From positions 124,001 to 188,000 of the forward strand of contig CAVOOW010000006.1 of NCBI GenBank assembly GCA_963697675.1: 64,000 nucleotides of DNA. The letters run 5' to 3'. Every line of letters starts with the position of its first letter. Positions within the stretch are counted from its first letter, which is position 1. This document shows positions 1-7,884 of the stretch, piece after piece. Both the position numbers and the translations under genes were made by a program. Source of the DNA: CAVOOW01 sp963697675 (GTDB lineage Bacteria; Actinomycetota; Actinomycetes; JACCUZ01). Under the pieces are notes generated by a model. It ran no database searches, was not told where the DNA came from, and worked only from the letters and a program-made list of their open reading frames with translations.

Positions 1-122
1 CATCCTTTCCGATCTCGTGGACAGCGAGCGGTAACCCGAGTTAACTCAGCCGTGGGGTAAACGACAGGTGAACGCTTGGTAGAGACGCGTACACGGGGCG
101 GACGTTTAGCGCTGGGGGATTC

Positions 123-729
123 ATGAGAGCGCTGGGGCTCAATCTGGTAACCGATCTGGTGGCCATCACTGTCGTCGCGTACGGCATCTACTTCCGCCGC
201 TACTACCGACGAGATCTCCTGCTTGCCTATTTCGCGCTCAACGTCGGCGTGTTCGCCGTCACCGCTCTGCTTGGCCGACAACAAGGCCAGCGTGGGCCTC
301 GGCCTCGGCCTGTTCGGCATCCTGTCGATCATCCGGCTGCGGTCCGACTCGATCACGCAGGAGGAGATCGCCTACTACTTCGTCGCCCTCGCGCTCGGGC
401 TCATCTCCGGCCTTCCGTCGAGTCCGCACTGGCTCGACCCTGCGCTCTCGGCCGCGCTCGTGGCGGTCATGTACTGCGTCGACCATCCGCGGCTGACGGC
501 AAGAAGCCAACGTCAGATCATCACGCTGGACCGCGCCTATCCCGACCGCGCGAAGCTCCAGGCCGCTCTCGAGCGACTGCTGGGTGGCGACGTGCGTCAC
601 ATGGTCGTGATGCAGCTCGACCTCGTGGCTGACACCACCATGGTCGATGTCCGCTACCGGCTGCCTCGCTCGGTCCAACCGCCGCTCGAGGCTGTCCTGC
701 CGACACAGCCCAAGGGCGTTACCGCATGA
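123..729 (+). pseudogene. DUF4956 membrane protein, frameshifted
   Basis: Small multi-spanning membrane protein of the DUF4956 family, which usually travels with VTC-domain proteins; its biochemical role is unknown. The first ~50 residues (two hydrophobic stretches around YYRRDLLLAY and LNVGVFAVTALL) lie in one frame. The rest (ADNKASVGLGLGLFGILSIIRLRS and onward, with two more hydrophobic segments and a cytosolic tail) lies in the next frame. The frames join at about 270-274, at CTGCTTGGCC; removing one base restores ALLADNKASVG. The total span is 202 codons plus one base, as a single-base insertion predicts. The ATG has a GGGGGA ribosome site just upstream. The stop overlaps the start of the VTC gene (ATGA), so the two are translationally coupled. 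A perfect palindrome GAGTTAACTC at 38-47 lies upstream and may be an operator. Confidence 0.8.
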
Positions 730-1586
730 GTGCCGAGCTCGCTGCTGAGCCCACCAGCGGTGGCGTCAGCACGGCCATGTCCATGCTCGCGCACCAACTC
801 GCCGACCGCCGCCCCGTAGGCCTGGAGCAGGTGCTGTCGGTGGCCGAGCTGACCACGCGCGTCGAGCTCAAGTACATCCTTCCCCTCGCCAGCCTGCCGG
901 CGTTTCTGCAACGCCTCCCTCACGAACTCGCCGTTCTCGACATCGGCGGCCGGCGCACCTTCGACTACGAGTCGGTCTACTTCGACACGGAGCGCTTTGC
1001 GCTCTATCACCAGCACGTACAGGGCAGGCGCAACCGGTACAAGGCCCGGGTACGGAGCTATTGCGACAGCGGCGACGCGATGTTCGAGGTCAAGTTCAAG
1101 GGTCGCCGCGGTCAGACGGTGAAAGCGCGGTTGCCTTATGACTTCCGCTGTCGAGGCGAGCTGACGCCAGACGGCCGTGAGTTCCTCGACACGGTGATCG
1201 CGGAGGCTTACGGATTCACACCCCCGCCCCTGGAACCTTCCCTGACCACCACGTACCGCCGCGCCACGCTTGTCGACCTGGATCGCGCGTCCCGGCTCAC
1301 GATCGACGTCAACCTCGGTTGGTCCGATCGCGTGACCAGCCATCGAGCAGAAGATCTCGCGCTGATCGAGTCCAAGAGCCTGGCCGGACCCGGGCCCGCC
1401 GATGCACTGCTGCGCTCCATGGGAGTGCGTCCCGTCCGGATCAGCAAATACTGCCTGGGCGTTGCCCTGCTGCACCCGGACACAGCGGCAAACCCGTGGA
1501 ACCGGCTGCTGATTCGCCAGTTCGCCTGGCAACGGACGTCCGAGGCCACACCGGGCGGGGCGCACGGTCCCGCCCCGGCGCCGTAG
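726..1586 (+). CDS. VTC-domain (polyphosphate polymerase-like) protein
   Basis: 286-residue protein of the VTC / CYTH-like superfamily, named after the yeast vacuolar polyphosphate polymerase Vtc4. Motifs visible are RVELKYIL near the start of the domain, YFDT, a basic run NRYKARVRSY, FEVKFKGRRGQ, and late ESKS and ISKYCLG. These are the alternating basic and acidic strands of the triphosphate tunnel fold. In bacteria such genes pair with DUF4956 membrane proteins, as here (4-bp overlap with the upstream gene), and are thought to act at the membrane. The actual product, polyphosphate or another polymer, is inferred from the family only. A proline- and alanine-rich tail ends the protein. The gene on the other strand stops 1 bp away, so the two are convergent. 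Confidence 0.85.
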   Translation: MSAELAAEPTSGGVSTAMSMLAHQLADRRPVGLEQVLSVAELTTRVELKYILPLASLPAFLQRLPHELAVLDIGGRRTFDYESVYFDTERFALYHQHVQGRRNRYKARVRSYCDSGDAMFEVKFKGRRGQTVKARLPYDFRCRGELTPDGREFLDTVIAEAYGFTPPPLEPSLTTTYRRATLVDLDRASRLTIDVNLGWSDRVTSHRAEDLALIESKSLAGPGPADALLRSMGVRPVRISKYCLGVALLHPDTAANPWNRLLIRQFAWQRTSEATPGGAHGPAPAP

Positions 1587-1587
1587 C

Positions 1588-2097
1588 TCAGGTCTTGGCA
1601 CACATCACATACGCCCGGACGGCGTGGTTCCCGGCCAACGGCGGCATGGCAACGATCTTGACGTGCCAGCCCTGCAGCGGGCCCAGCACGACGGGAAGCG
1701 ACTCCTGCACCACGTCGAGCTGAGCCTGGTTGGCCAGTGTGAAGCCGCCACCAACCGCTTGCTCGTCCGACCGGCAGAAGGCCTCGGCAGTGGTCACCGC
1801 GCCGGCGCTCGGATTGTTCATCGTAGGCCCGGTCACGAAAACGGTGCGTACGTTGCCGATCTTTCCCATCGGTCCGGCAGGCCCGGTCGGCCCGGGCTCC
1901 CCTTTGACGCGCCAGGCGAGCCGCTTTTCGCCCGCGCGGCACTTCACCTTCTTGCCCAGAACTCTCACGTGCTTGTGCGACGTGCACGCGGCCAGCTTGT
2001 CCGCCTTCGCCGTCCCCACCGCAGCGGCCACGCCGCCGAACACCGTCGACCCCACGATTACCGCGATCAACGCAAGCACCAGTCGTGATCTGGTCAT
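1588..2097 (-). CDS. Secreted protein with short collagen-like GXX segment
   Basis: About 169 residues. The N-terminus is a clear signal peptide: a basic MTRSR, then a hydrophobic core ending in VFGGVAAAVG. The mature part has a CTSHKHVRVLGKKVKC pair of cysteines, then a short collagen-like stretch GEPGPTGPAGPMG, then a globular domain with two more cysteines (AFCRSDEQAVGGGF and YVMCAKT). This organisation, a short GXX linker followed by a small beta-rich domain, is common in secreted actinobacterial proteins of unknown function. The ATG at 2097 was chosen because it gives the signal peptide and has a G-rich site (GGGGTGGGGGG) upstream; an in-frame extension to 2247 has no such features. No function is assigned. 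Confidence 0.7.
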   Translation of the reverse strand: MTRSRLVLALIAVIVGSTVFGGVAAAVGTAKADKLAACTSHKHVRVLGKKVKCRAGEKRLAWRVKGEPGPTGPAGPMGKIGNVRTVFVTGPTMNNPSAGAVTTAEAFCRSDEQAVGGGFTLANQAQLDVVQESLPVVLGPLQGWHVKIVAMPPLAGNHAVRAYVMCAKT

Positions 2098-2279
2098 ACC
2101 CCCCACCCCTTCAATTTTCGGCGCCTTCGCGCGCCCCCAACGGCACCGTACCGGCGTCTCGCGGTCCGCGCGAGACCATCCGCAACAGATGCGGGCACCT
2201 GCCCCATCGGGGCGCAAACGCCCACCCGCAGTGGTAAAACGGCCCATCCGACAGCACTGTCAAAGAGGGGGTTGCGTCC

Positions 2280-2723
2280 GTGAGTGAGCCGCTTGTTCTG
2301 GGCCCGGGCGAGGGTGTTCGCTATGAGGCGCGGGGCAGCGAGATGTTCTTCAAGGCTCTCGCGTCCAACACGTCCGGTCGGCTGTCGCTCATGGATCGCA
2401 CCTTGCCGCCCGGCGGCCGGATGCCGCCGCCACACCGGCACGCGGGCAACGAGGAGGCCTACTTCGTTCTCGACGGCGACGTCACGTTCGTTCTTGACGG
2501 GCGAACGACGACGCGTGGTCCCGAGACGTTCGTGCTTGTTCCCGCTGGTGCGGGGCACACGTTCGGCAACACGTCGGACGCGCCCGCCCGGCTGCTGGTG
2601 ATCCACGCGCCCGCCCTGGACGGCTACTTCGCCGACCTCGAACAGCTCTGGGCCGGTGACCAGCCGCCGTCTCCGGAGCAGGAACGGGACCTGATGAGTC
2701 GCCACGGCATGGAGCCGGCCTGA
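2280..2723 (+). CDS. Cupin-domain protein
   Basis: 147-residue single-domain cupin. The two cupin motifs are seen: PPPHRHAGNEEAYFVLDG (motif 1, with the His-His-Glu metal ligands) and VPAGAGHTFGN (motif 2, with the last His). Such proteins bind a metal ion and can be small dioxygenases, isomerases or sugar/auxin-binding proteins. Nothing in the sequence selects among these. The start is GTG at 2280, with a GAGGGGGTT ribosome site just upstream. It stands alone between a convergent and a distant gene, so context gives no functional hint. Confidence 0.8.
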   Translation: MSEPLVLGPGEGVRYEARGSEMFFKALASNTSGRLSLMDRTLPPGGRMPPPHRHAGNEEAYFVLDGDVTFVLDGRTTTRGPETFVLVPAGAGHTFGNTSDAPARLLVIHAPALDGYFADLEQLWAGDQPPSPEQERDLMSRHGMEPA

Positions 2724-2912
2724 CGTCCCGGCGGCAACGACGGCGCCCCGTGGGAGTCGTCCCGTTTTGCGCCTTGTGCCGACTGCTGACAGTCTCGCTG
2801 GTGGGTCCCGACTGCCTGTTCTCAGGGGGACGGGATCAAGGCCCTGGTCGTTGCTCGCCACAACGGCTGGGGCCGCTTGTGTGCGGAGCCGTCCGATCCT
2901 GGCGCCAGTACG

Positions 2913-3534
2913 TCAGCCCTGGGGCGCGATGACGAGCTCGGTGATCGCGGGCACGAGGGCGCGGAAGGCGCGCCCTCGGTGGGAGATGGCGTTCTTCTCC
3001 GCCGCGGACATCTCCGCGGTCGTGACGTTCGTGGCCGTCGGGAAGGAAGATCGGGTCGTAGCCGAAGCCGCCGGACCCCCGGCGGGCGCGCAGCAGCCTG
3101 CCCTCTACGGTCCCGCTCACGACCCGCTCCTGCCCAGACGGCAGCGCCAGCGCCGCCGCGCACTCGAACCGCGCGCCACGCAACCCGTCGGCGACATCGG
3201 ACAGTTGCGCCAGCACGAGGTCGAGGTTGGCTGCGTCATCGCCATGGCGCCCCGACCAGCGCGCGGAGAACACGCCGGGCATCCCGTTGAGCGCATCGAC
3301 GCACAGACCGGAGTCGTCGGCGAGGCAGGGCAGCTGCGTCGCCGTCGCGGTTTCCCGCGCCTTCTTCAGCGCGTTCGCGGCAAAGGTGAGTCCGTCCTCG
3401 ACGACGTCGGGCACGTGCGGGAACGCGTCCATGCCGACCAGCGACACGTCCACACCGGCGTCGAGCAGGATCGCCTGCAGCTCACCCACCTTGTGCGGGT
3501 TGCGGGTTGCGAGCACCAGCCGGGCCGACGCCAT
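2913..3534 (-). pseudogene. rdgB: XTP/dITP diphosphatase RdgB, frameshifted near C-terminus
   Basis: Non-canonical purine NTP pyrophosphatase of the Ham1/RdgB family, which removes dITP and XTP from the nucleotide pool. The N-terminus LVLATRNPHKVGEL, the catalytic LADDSGLCVDALNG and the GGFGYDPIF motif are all present. After FLPDGHE the frame is lost; the expected tail TTAEMSAAEKNAISHRGRA and onward to IAPQG-stop follows one base later. The switch lies at about 3022-3028 and the span is 207 codons plus one base. The break affects only the last ~35 residues but includes the conserved KNxISHR segment. The gene follows rph with 17 bp between, as in many actinobacteria, so an assembly error is at least as likely as a real null allele. 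Confidence 0.85.
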
Positions 3535-3551
3535 CGGTCGAACGCCGCGCT

Positions 3552-4271
3552 CTAGTCGGCCAGTGCGATGCGCTGAGCCTTCGTCAGCTCCGCACACCCG
3601 ACCGCGGCGAGGTCGAGCAACTCGTCGAGCAGCTTGCGGTCGAAGGGCGCGCCCTCGGCGGTGCCCTGCACCTCCACGTAGGCGCCCTCACCGGTCATGA
3701 CCACGTTCATGTCGGTGCCGGCAGTGACGTCTTCCTCATAGCAGAGGTCGAGCAACGGGTCGCCCCCCACGATGCCGACCGAGACGGCCGCGACCGAGCC
3801 GATCAGCGGTTCGCCCGCCAACGCGCCCTTCGCGCGCAGCCACGACACCGCGTCCTCCAACGCCACGTATGCACCCGTGATCGCCGCGGTGCGGGTGCCG
3901 CCGTCGGCCTGCAGCACATCGCAGTCGAGCACGATGGTGTTCTCGCCGAGAGCCTTGTAGTCGATGACGGCACGAAGGGAACGCCCGACCAGCCGGGAGA
4001 TCTCGTGGGTGCGGCCACCGATGCGGCCCTTCACCGACTCGCGGTCGGAACGGGTGTTGGTCGAGCGCGGCAGCATCGCATATTCCGCCGTCACCCAGCC
4101 CAGCCCGCTCCCCTTGCGCCAGCGCGGCACGCCCTGGGTGACCGAGGCAGCGCAGAGCACGCGGGTCTTGCCGAACTCCACGAGCACCGACCCCTCGGCG
4201 TGGTCGAGCCAGTTGCGGGTGATGGTGACCGGCCGCAGCTCGTCGGGGCGGCGTCCGTCTATGCGTGACAT
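3552..4271 (-). CDS. rph: Ribonuclease PH
   Basis: 239 residues, full length for the family. RNase PH is a phosphate-dependent 3'-5' exoribonuclease that trims the 3' ends of tRNA precursors as a hexameric ring. Recognisable segments are RPDELRPVTI, a conserved basic SVKGRIGGRTHEISRLVGR near the active site, IVLDCDVLQADGGTRTAAI, and the closing EVQGTAEGAPF. The start is the ATG at 4271 (MSRIDGRRPDEL), not the longer in-frame extension. It lies directly upstream of rdgB on the same strand, and downstream of the MBL phosphodiesterase and murI, as in Rv1338-Rv1341 of M. tuberculosis. Confidence 0.95.
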   Translation of the reverse strand: MSRIDGRRPDELRPVTITRNWLDHAEGSVLVEFGKTRVLCAASVTQGVPRWRKGSGLGWVTAEYAMLPRSTNTRSDRESVKGRIGGRTHEISRLVGRSLRAVIDYKALGENTIVLDCDVLQADGGTRTAAITGAYVALEDAVSWLRAKGALAGEPLIGSVAAVSVGIVGGDPLLDLCYEEDVTAGTDMNVVMTGEGAYVEVQGTAEGAPFDRKLLDELLDLAAVGCAELTKAQRIALAD

Positions 4272-4367
4272 GGCTTCGACCCTAGAGGGCGCCGCCGACA
4301 GTCCCCGGACCAGGCCGTGCCCGCACACCCGTGCGCCGCCAAAGGCCCCGACGAGCCGGGTGCACGG

Positions 4368-5192
4368 TCACACGTCGTACGACGCGCCCGGCTGGGCCAG
4401 CTCGACCGAGCCGTCGAAGGCGGGGGTGGCCTCCGACAGGGCCCGATCGCGGTCCCGCCATGGCGGGATGTGGGTCAGCAGCAGCCGGCCGACGCCGGCG
4501 CGCTGCGCGTGGTCGCCCGCCTCCTTGCCGGTCAGGTGCAGGTCGGCGTCGTTGTCGTCACCCTCGACGAACGACGACTCGCAGAGCAGGAGGTCCGCTC
4601 CGTGCGCCAGGGTCACGAGCGCCTCGGTCGGGCCGGTGTCGCCGGAGTAGACGAGCGAGCGCCCCTCGTGCTCGACCCGCATCGCGAAGCAGGGCACCGG
4701 ATGGGCGACCTTGCGCACCGTGACATGCAGCGGGCCGATGTCGTAGTGCGCGTCCTCGGACCACTCGACGAACGTGAACGCCTTGTGGATCTCCTCGGTC
4801 GTCTCCATGCCGTAGGCGCGCGCGATGCGCTCGTCGGTGCCGGGCGGGCCGTAGACGGGGATGTGCGGGAACGGCCCGTCCGGGTGGTAGTAGCGGGCGA
4901 CGTAGAGGCTCGCGAGGTCGAAGCAGTGATCGGCGTGCAGGTGGCTGAGCAGTACGGCGTCGATGGCGTAGGGGTTGGCGTGGGAGTAGAGGGCGCCGAG
5001 TGCCCCGTTGCCGAGGTCGAGCAGCACCTGATGGCCGCCGGCCTCGACGAGATAGCAGGAGGCGGGGCTCGCCGGCCCCGGCACCGAGCCGGAGCAGCCC
5101 ACGATCGTGAGCAGCTCGTCATCGGGGGTCCTCGTGCGGAATCGTGCCGAGCGCAGCGAGCGATTCCGTGGGGTGGTTGTCGCCGTGCTCAC
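4368..5192 (-). CDS. MBL-fold hydrolase, Rv1339-type cyclic nucleotide phosphodiesterase
   Basis: Metallo-beta-lactamase fold protein. It opens with LLTIVGCSGSVPGP, carries the zinc motif SHLHADHC (HxHxDH), further ligands in AHPVPCF, SGDTG and CESSF, and the final His in LLLTHIPPW. Position between murI and rph matches Rv1339 of M. tuberculosis, reported as an atypical cAMP phosphodiesterase; the same activity here is inferred from orthology. The start is uncertain. The reading frame is open from the murI C-terminus, so I placed the start at a GTG at 5192. An ATG at 5122 becomes a good start (MTELLTIVG) only if one G is missing from the sequence. Confidence 0.8.
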   Translation of the reverse strand: MSTATTTPRNRSLRSARFRTRTPDDELLTIVGCSGSVPGPASPASCYLVEAGGHQVLLDLGNGALGALYSHANPYAIDAVLLSHLHADHCFDLASLYVARYYHPDGPFPHIPVYGPPGTDERIARAYGMETTEEIHKAFTFVEWSEDAHYDIGPLHVTVRKVAHPVPCFAMRVEHEGRSLVYSGDTGPTEALVTLAHGADLLLCESSFVEGDDNDADLHLTGKEAGDHAQRAGVGRLLLTHIPPWRDRDRALSEATPAFDGSVELAQPGASYDV

Positions 5193-5994
5193 TGCCGTGG
5201 CTTCGACGCCTTCGACGCCGCCGGCTTCGGGCCCGAGGAATCGGCGGCTCAGGTCATGGAACACGTCGGGGTCTCCGGTCGTGAGGAATCGGTGCTTGGG
5301 CTCGGGCAACCCGAGCGGCCGCTCGATGCCGCCGGCGAGCAGGGCGCGATAGACGTCCTTCGCGGTCTCCTCGGCGCTGGACACCAGCGTCACTGCGTCG
5401 CCCATCACATAGGAGACGACGCCGGTGAGGAGCGGGTAGTGCGTGCAGCCGAGGATCAGGGTGTCGACCCCGGCGGCAGCGACGGGGTCGAGATAGTCGT
5501 GTGCGCGCGGCAAGCAGCTCGGCACCACCGGTGACCCCGTCCTCGACGAACTCCACGAACCGCGGGCACGCCTGAGTGGTCACGCGGATCTGGGGTGCCG
5601 CGGCGAAGGCGTCCTCGTACGCTCGACTCGTCTTGGTCGCCACCGTCGAGATGACGCCTACGTGGCCGTTGCGAGTGGCCGCCACGGCACGCCGGACGGC
5701 GGGCCGGATCACCTCGACGACGGGCACGTCGTAGCGCTCGCGCGCGTCGTGCAGGACCGCGGCGCTCGCGCTGTTGCACGCGATGACGAGCAGCTTGACG
5801 CCCTGCCCGACGAGGTGGTCGAGGCACTCGAGCGCGAACTCGCGGACCTCGGCGATCGGCCGGGGACCGTAGGGCGTCCGCGCGGTGTCGCCGTAGTAGA
5901 GCACCGGTTCGTGCGGCAGCTGGTCGAGCACTGCGCGCGCGACCGTCAGCCCTCCGAAGCCGGAGTCGAAGATGCCGATCGGAGCGTCTGCCAC
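5190..5994 (-). pseudogene. murI: Glutamate racemase MurI, frameshifted
   Basis: Glutamate racemase makes D-glutamate for peptidoglycan. The N-terminal half (APIGIFDSGFGGLTV, YYGDTARTPYG, first catalytic cysteine in VIACNSASA) starts at a GTG at 5994. After VTGGAELL the reading frame shifts at about 5510-5515; the second half then reads LPRAHDYLDPV ... LILGCTHYPLLTG, which holds the second catalytic cysteine. Deleting one T from CTGCTTGCC restores the protein. Without correction, the second half runs in frame into the MBL gene and gives a false MurI-MBL fusion. MurI is normally essential, so an inactivating mutation would be surprising and a sequence error is favoured. The 3' boundary of murI is therefore approximate. 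Confidence 0.85.
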
Positions 5995-6039
5995 GAGAAG
6001 GCAGCGTACGGCGTGCCTCGGACACGAATGTTCCTGGCT

Positions 6040-6092
6040 TGTGGACTCCCGTTCAGCAGACACGCCGCAGAACCGGTGTGCCGGAGTCCACA
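6040..6092 (-). terminator. Hairpin downstream of cysM
   Basis: A perfect 10-bp inverted repeat, TGTGGACTCC at 6040-6049 and GGAGTCCACA at 6083-6092, with a 33-nt GC-rich middle. It lies just after the cysM stop and before the murI GTG, where a terminator or processing hairpin is expected. There is no run of T. A second hairpin with the same TTGTGGAC / GTCCACAA stem ends is found at 57789-57843. Confidence 0.5.
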
Positions 6093-6102
6093 CAGCGGGC
6101 CG

Positions 6103-7050
6103 TCAGGCCCAGAGCTGGCCCTCGAGGTGCGCCTCGGCCTGGTCCAGCGTCCCGACGTAGGCACCGGTGGAGAGGTACTTCCATCCCGCGTCGCACACGA
6201 CGAGGGCAACGTCGGCCCGCCGACCCTCCTGCGCCGCCCGGGCCGCGACACCGAGCGCGGCGTGCAGGATCGCACCCGTCGAGATGCCGGCGAAGATGCC
6301 CTCGTTGTCGAGCAGCTCGCGCACCCGTCGTACGGCGTCGCGCGGTCCCACTGCGAACCGGGTGGTCAGCACCGACTCGTCGTAGAGCTCGGGCACGAAG
6401 CCCTCGTCGAGGTTGCGCAAGCCATAGACCAGCTCGCCGTAGCGCGGCTCGGCAGCCACGATCTCGATGTCCGGCACGCGCTCGCGCAGGAACCGCCCGA
6501 CGCCCATCAACGTGCCCGTCGTGCCGAGTCCGGCCACGAAGTGGGTGATGGACGGCAGGTCCTCGAGGATCTCCGGACCGGTCGTCGCGTAGTGCGACTC
6601 GGCGTTGGCCGGGTTGCCGTACTGATAGAGCATCACCCAGTCGGGGTGGTCCACCGCGATCTGCTTCGCGACCCGCACCGCCTCGTTGGAGCCACCGGCC
6701 GCGGGCGACGACACGATCTCGGCGCCCCACATCTCCAGCAGCTGACGTCGCTCGATCGACGTGTTCTCCGGCATCACGCAGACCAGCCGATAGCCCTTGA
6801 GCCGGGCCACCATCGCGAGCGAGATGCCGGTGTTGCCCGACGTCGGCTCGAGGATGGTGCAGCCGGGCCGCAGCTGGCCGGACTTCTCGGCCTCCTCGAC
6901 CATCCACAGCGCCGGCCGGTCCTTGACCGAACCCGTCGGGTTGCGGTCCTCCATCTTCGCCCAGAGCCGCACGTCGGGCCCGGGTGAGAGCCGCGGCAGC
7001 CCGATCAGCGGGGTGCGGCCGACGGAGTCGAGCAACGAGTCGTAACGCAT
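6103..7050 (-). CDS. cysM: O-phosphoserine-type cysteine synthase CysM
   Basis: PLP enzyme of 315 residues that closely follows mycobacterial CysM, which makes cysteine from O-phosphoserine using sulfur carried as a thiocarboxylate on CysO. The PLP lysine is K43 in PTGSVKDRPA, the substrate loop is PTSGNTGISLA, and the phosphate-binding loop is GLGTTGTLMG. The C-terminus ends EGQLWA as in M. tuberculosis CysM; there the terminal residues close over the active site. The start ATG at 7050 is 5 bp after the cysO stop. Order mec-cysO-cysM on one strand is the classical actinobacterial cysteine route that works independently of O-acetylserine. Downstream, a hairpin at 6040-6092 ends the unit. Confidence 0.95.
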   Translation of the reverse strand: MRYDSLLDSVGRTPLIGLPRLSPGPDVRLWAKMEDRNPTGSVKDRPALWMVEEAEKSGQLRPGCTILEPTSGNTGISLAMVARLKGYRLVCVMPENTSIERRQLLEMWGAEIVSSPAAGGSNEAVRVAKQIAVDHPDWVMLYQYGNPANAESHYATTGPEILEDLPSITHFVAGLGTTGTLMGVGRFLRERVPDIEIVAAEPRYGELVYGLRNLDEGFVPELYDESVLTTRFAVGPRDAVRRVRELLDNEGIFAGISTGAILHAALGVAARAAQEGRRADVALVVCDAGWKYLSTGAYVGTLDQAEAHLEGQLWA

Positions 7051-7054
7051 CTGC

Positions 7055-7333
7055 CTACCGCGCGCCGCCCGCGACGGCTGGCAGCACCGTCACGTTGTCG
7101 CCGTCGGCAACCGTCGTCTCGAGACCGCCGAGGAAGCGTACGTCCTCGTCGTTGAGATAGACGTTGACGAACCGGCGCAGCCCTTTCTCGTCGACGAGGC
7201 GCTCGCGCAGCCCCGGGTGCCGGCTCTCCAGGTCTTCGAAGACCTCGGCGAGCGTGCCGCCCGAACCCTCCACGGCCTTCTCGCCGCCGGTGTACGTGCG
7301 CAGGATCGTCGGGATCCGGACCTCGACGCTCAT
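7055..7333 (-). CDS. cysO: Sulfur carrier protein CysO (ThiS/MoaD-like), Gly-Gly plus two residues
   Basis: 92-residue ubiquitin-like sulfur carrier. The protein has the family layout VRIPTILRTYTGG ... RFVNVYLNDEDVRFLGG ... VTVLPAVAGG. The carrier works by forming a thiocarboxylate on its C-terminal glycine, which then reacts with the aminoacrylate on CysM. Here two residues, Ala-Arg, follow the Gly-Gly, so the glycine is not free as translated. As I recall it, the M. tuberculosis protein ends at the Gly-Gly. The adjacent Mec JAMM protease is the obvious candidate to trim the tail. It lies 5 bp before cysM and ~50 bp after mec. Confidence 0.92.
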   Translation of the reverse strand: MSVEVRIPTILRTYTGGEKAVEGSGGTLAEVFEDLESRHPGLRERLVDEKGLRRFVNVYLNDEDVRFLGGLETTVADGDNVTVLPAVAGGAR

Positions 7334-7380
7334 CAGATGGGACCTCTCATGTTGGCTGGACCGGTCGCCACGGCGACCGG

Positions 7381-7821
7381 CTAAGACTCTCCGGCTGGTT
7401 CCACAGGCTGCAACGCCGGGACCACCGCGACCTCTTCCTCGGTGACCTCGCCGTCCACGATGCGGAAGGACCGGAAGTCGGTGACGTCCGGTTCACGGGT
7501 CGAGACGAGCACGTAGTGCGCGCCCGGCTCCTGGGCCAGCGAGATGTCGGTCCGCGACGGGTAGGCCTCGGTCGCCGTGTGCGAGTGGTAGATCACCACC
7601 GGCTCCTCGTCGCGGTCGTCCATCTCCCGGTAGAGCGCGAGCAGGTCGTGGGAGTCGAACTCGTAGAACGTCGGCGACCGGGCAGCGTTGAGCATCGCCA
7701 CGAACCGCTCCGGGCGGTCGGAGCCCGCCGGGCCCGCAACGACGCCGCACGCCTCGTCGGGGTGGTCCCGGCGGGCGTGCGAAACGATGGCGTCGTACGT
7801 CGCCTGGTCGATCTCGAGCAC
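7381..7821 (-). CDS. mec: Mec/JAMM metalloprotease (M67 family)
   Basis: 146-residue Zn peptidase of the MPN/JAMM type, orthologous by position to Mec+ (Rv1334), which releases cysteine from the CysO-cysteine adduct. The JAMM residues are visible: Glu23 in HPDEACGVV, then H79-x-H81 in IYHSHT, S89 and D92 in YPSRTD. The protein has no signal peptide and should be cytosolic. It is the first gene of the mec-cysO-cysM unit. Because the CysO encoded next door carries two extra residues after Gly-Gly, this enzyme may have a second job as a maturation protease, as JAMM proteins do for some other sulfur carriers (QbsD/QbsE). Confidence 0.92.
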   Translation of the reverse strand: MLEIDQATYDAIVSHARRDHPDEACGVVAGPAGSDRPERFVAMLNAARSPTFYEFDSHDLLALYREMDDRDEEPVVIYHSHTATEAYPSRTDISLAQEPGAHYVLVSTREPDVTDFRSFRIVDGEVTEEEVAVVPALQPVEPAGES

Positions 7822-7884
7822 ACTGGTAAGCGTAGGGGTGCCTCCTGCCGCGCTCGGAGCCAGCCGAGGAAACCCCGTTGGCGG

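Noticed and set aside
4368..5528. A MurI-metallo-beta-lactamase fusion
   Set aside because: The murI N-terminal half is in another frame and the two parts are separate genes in relatives; the open frame comes from an indel.
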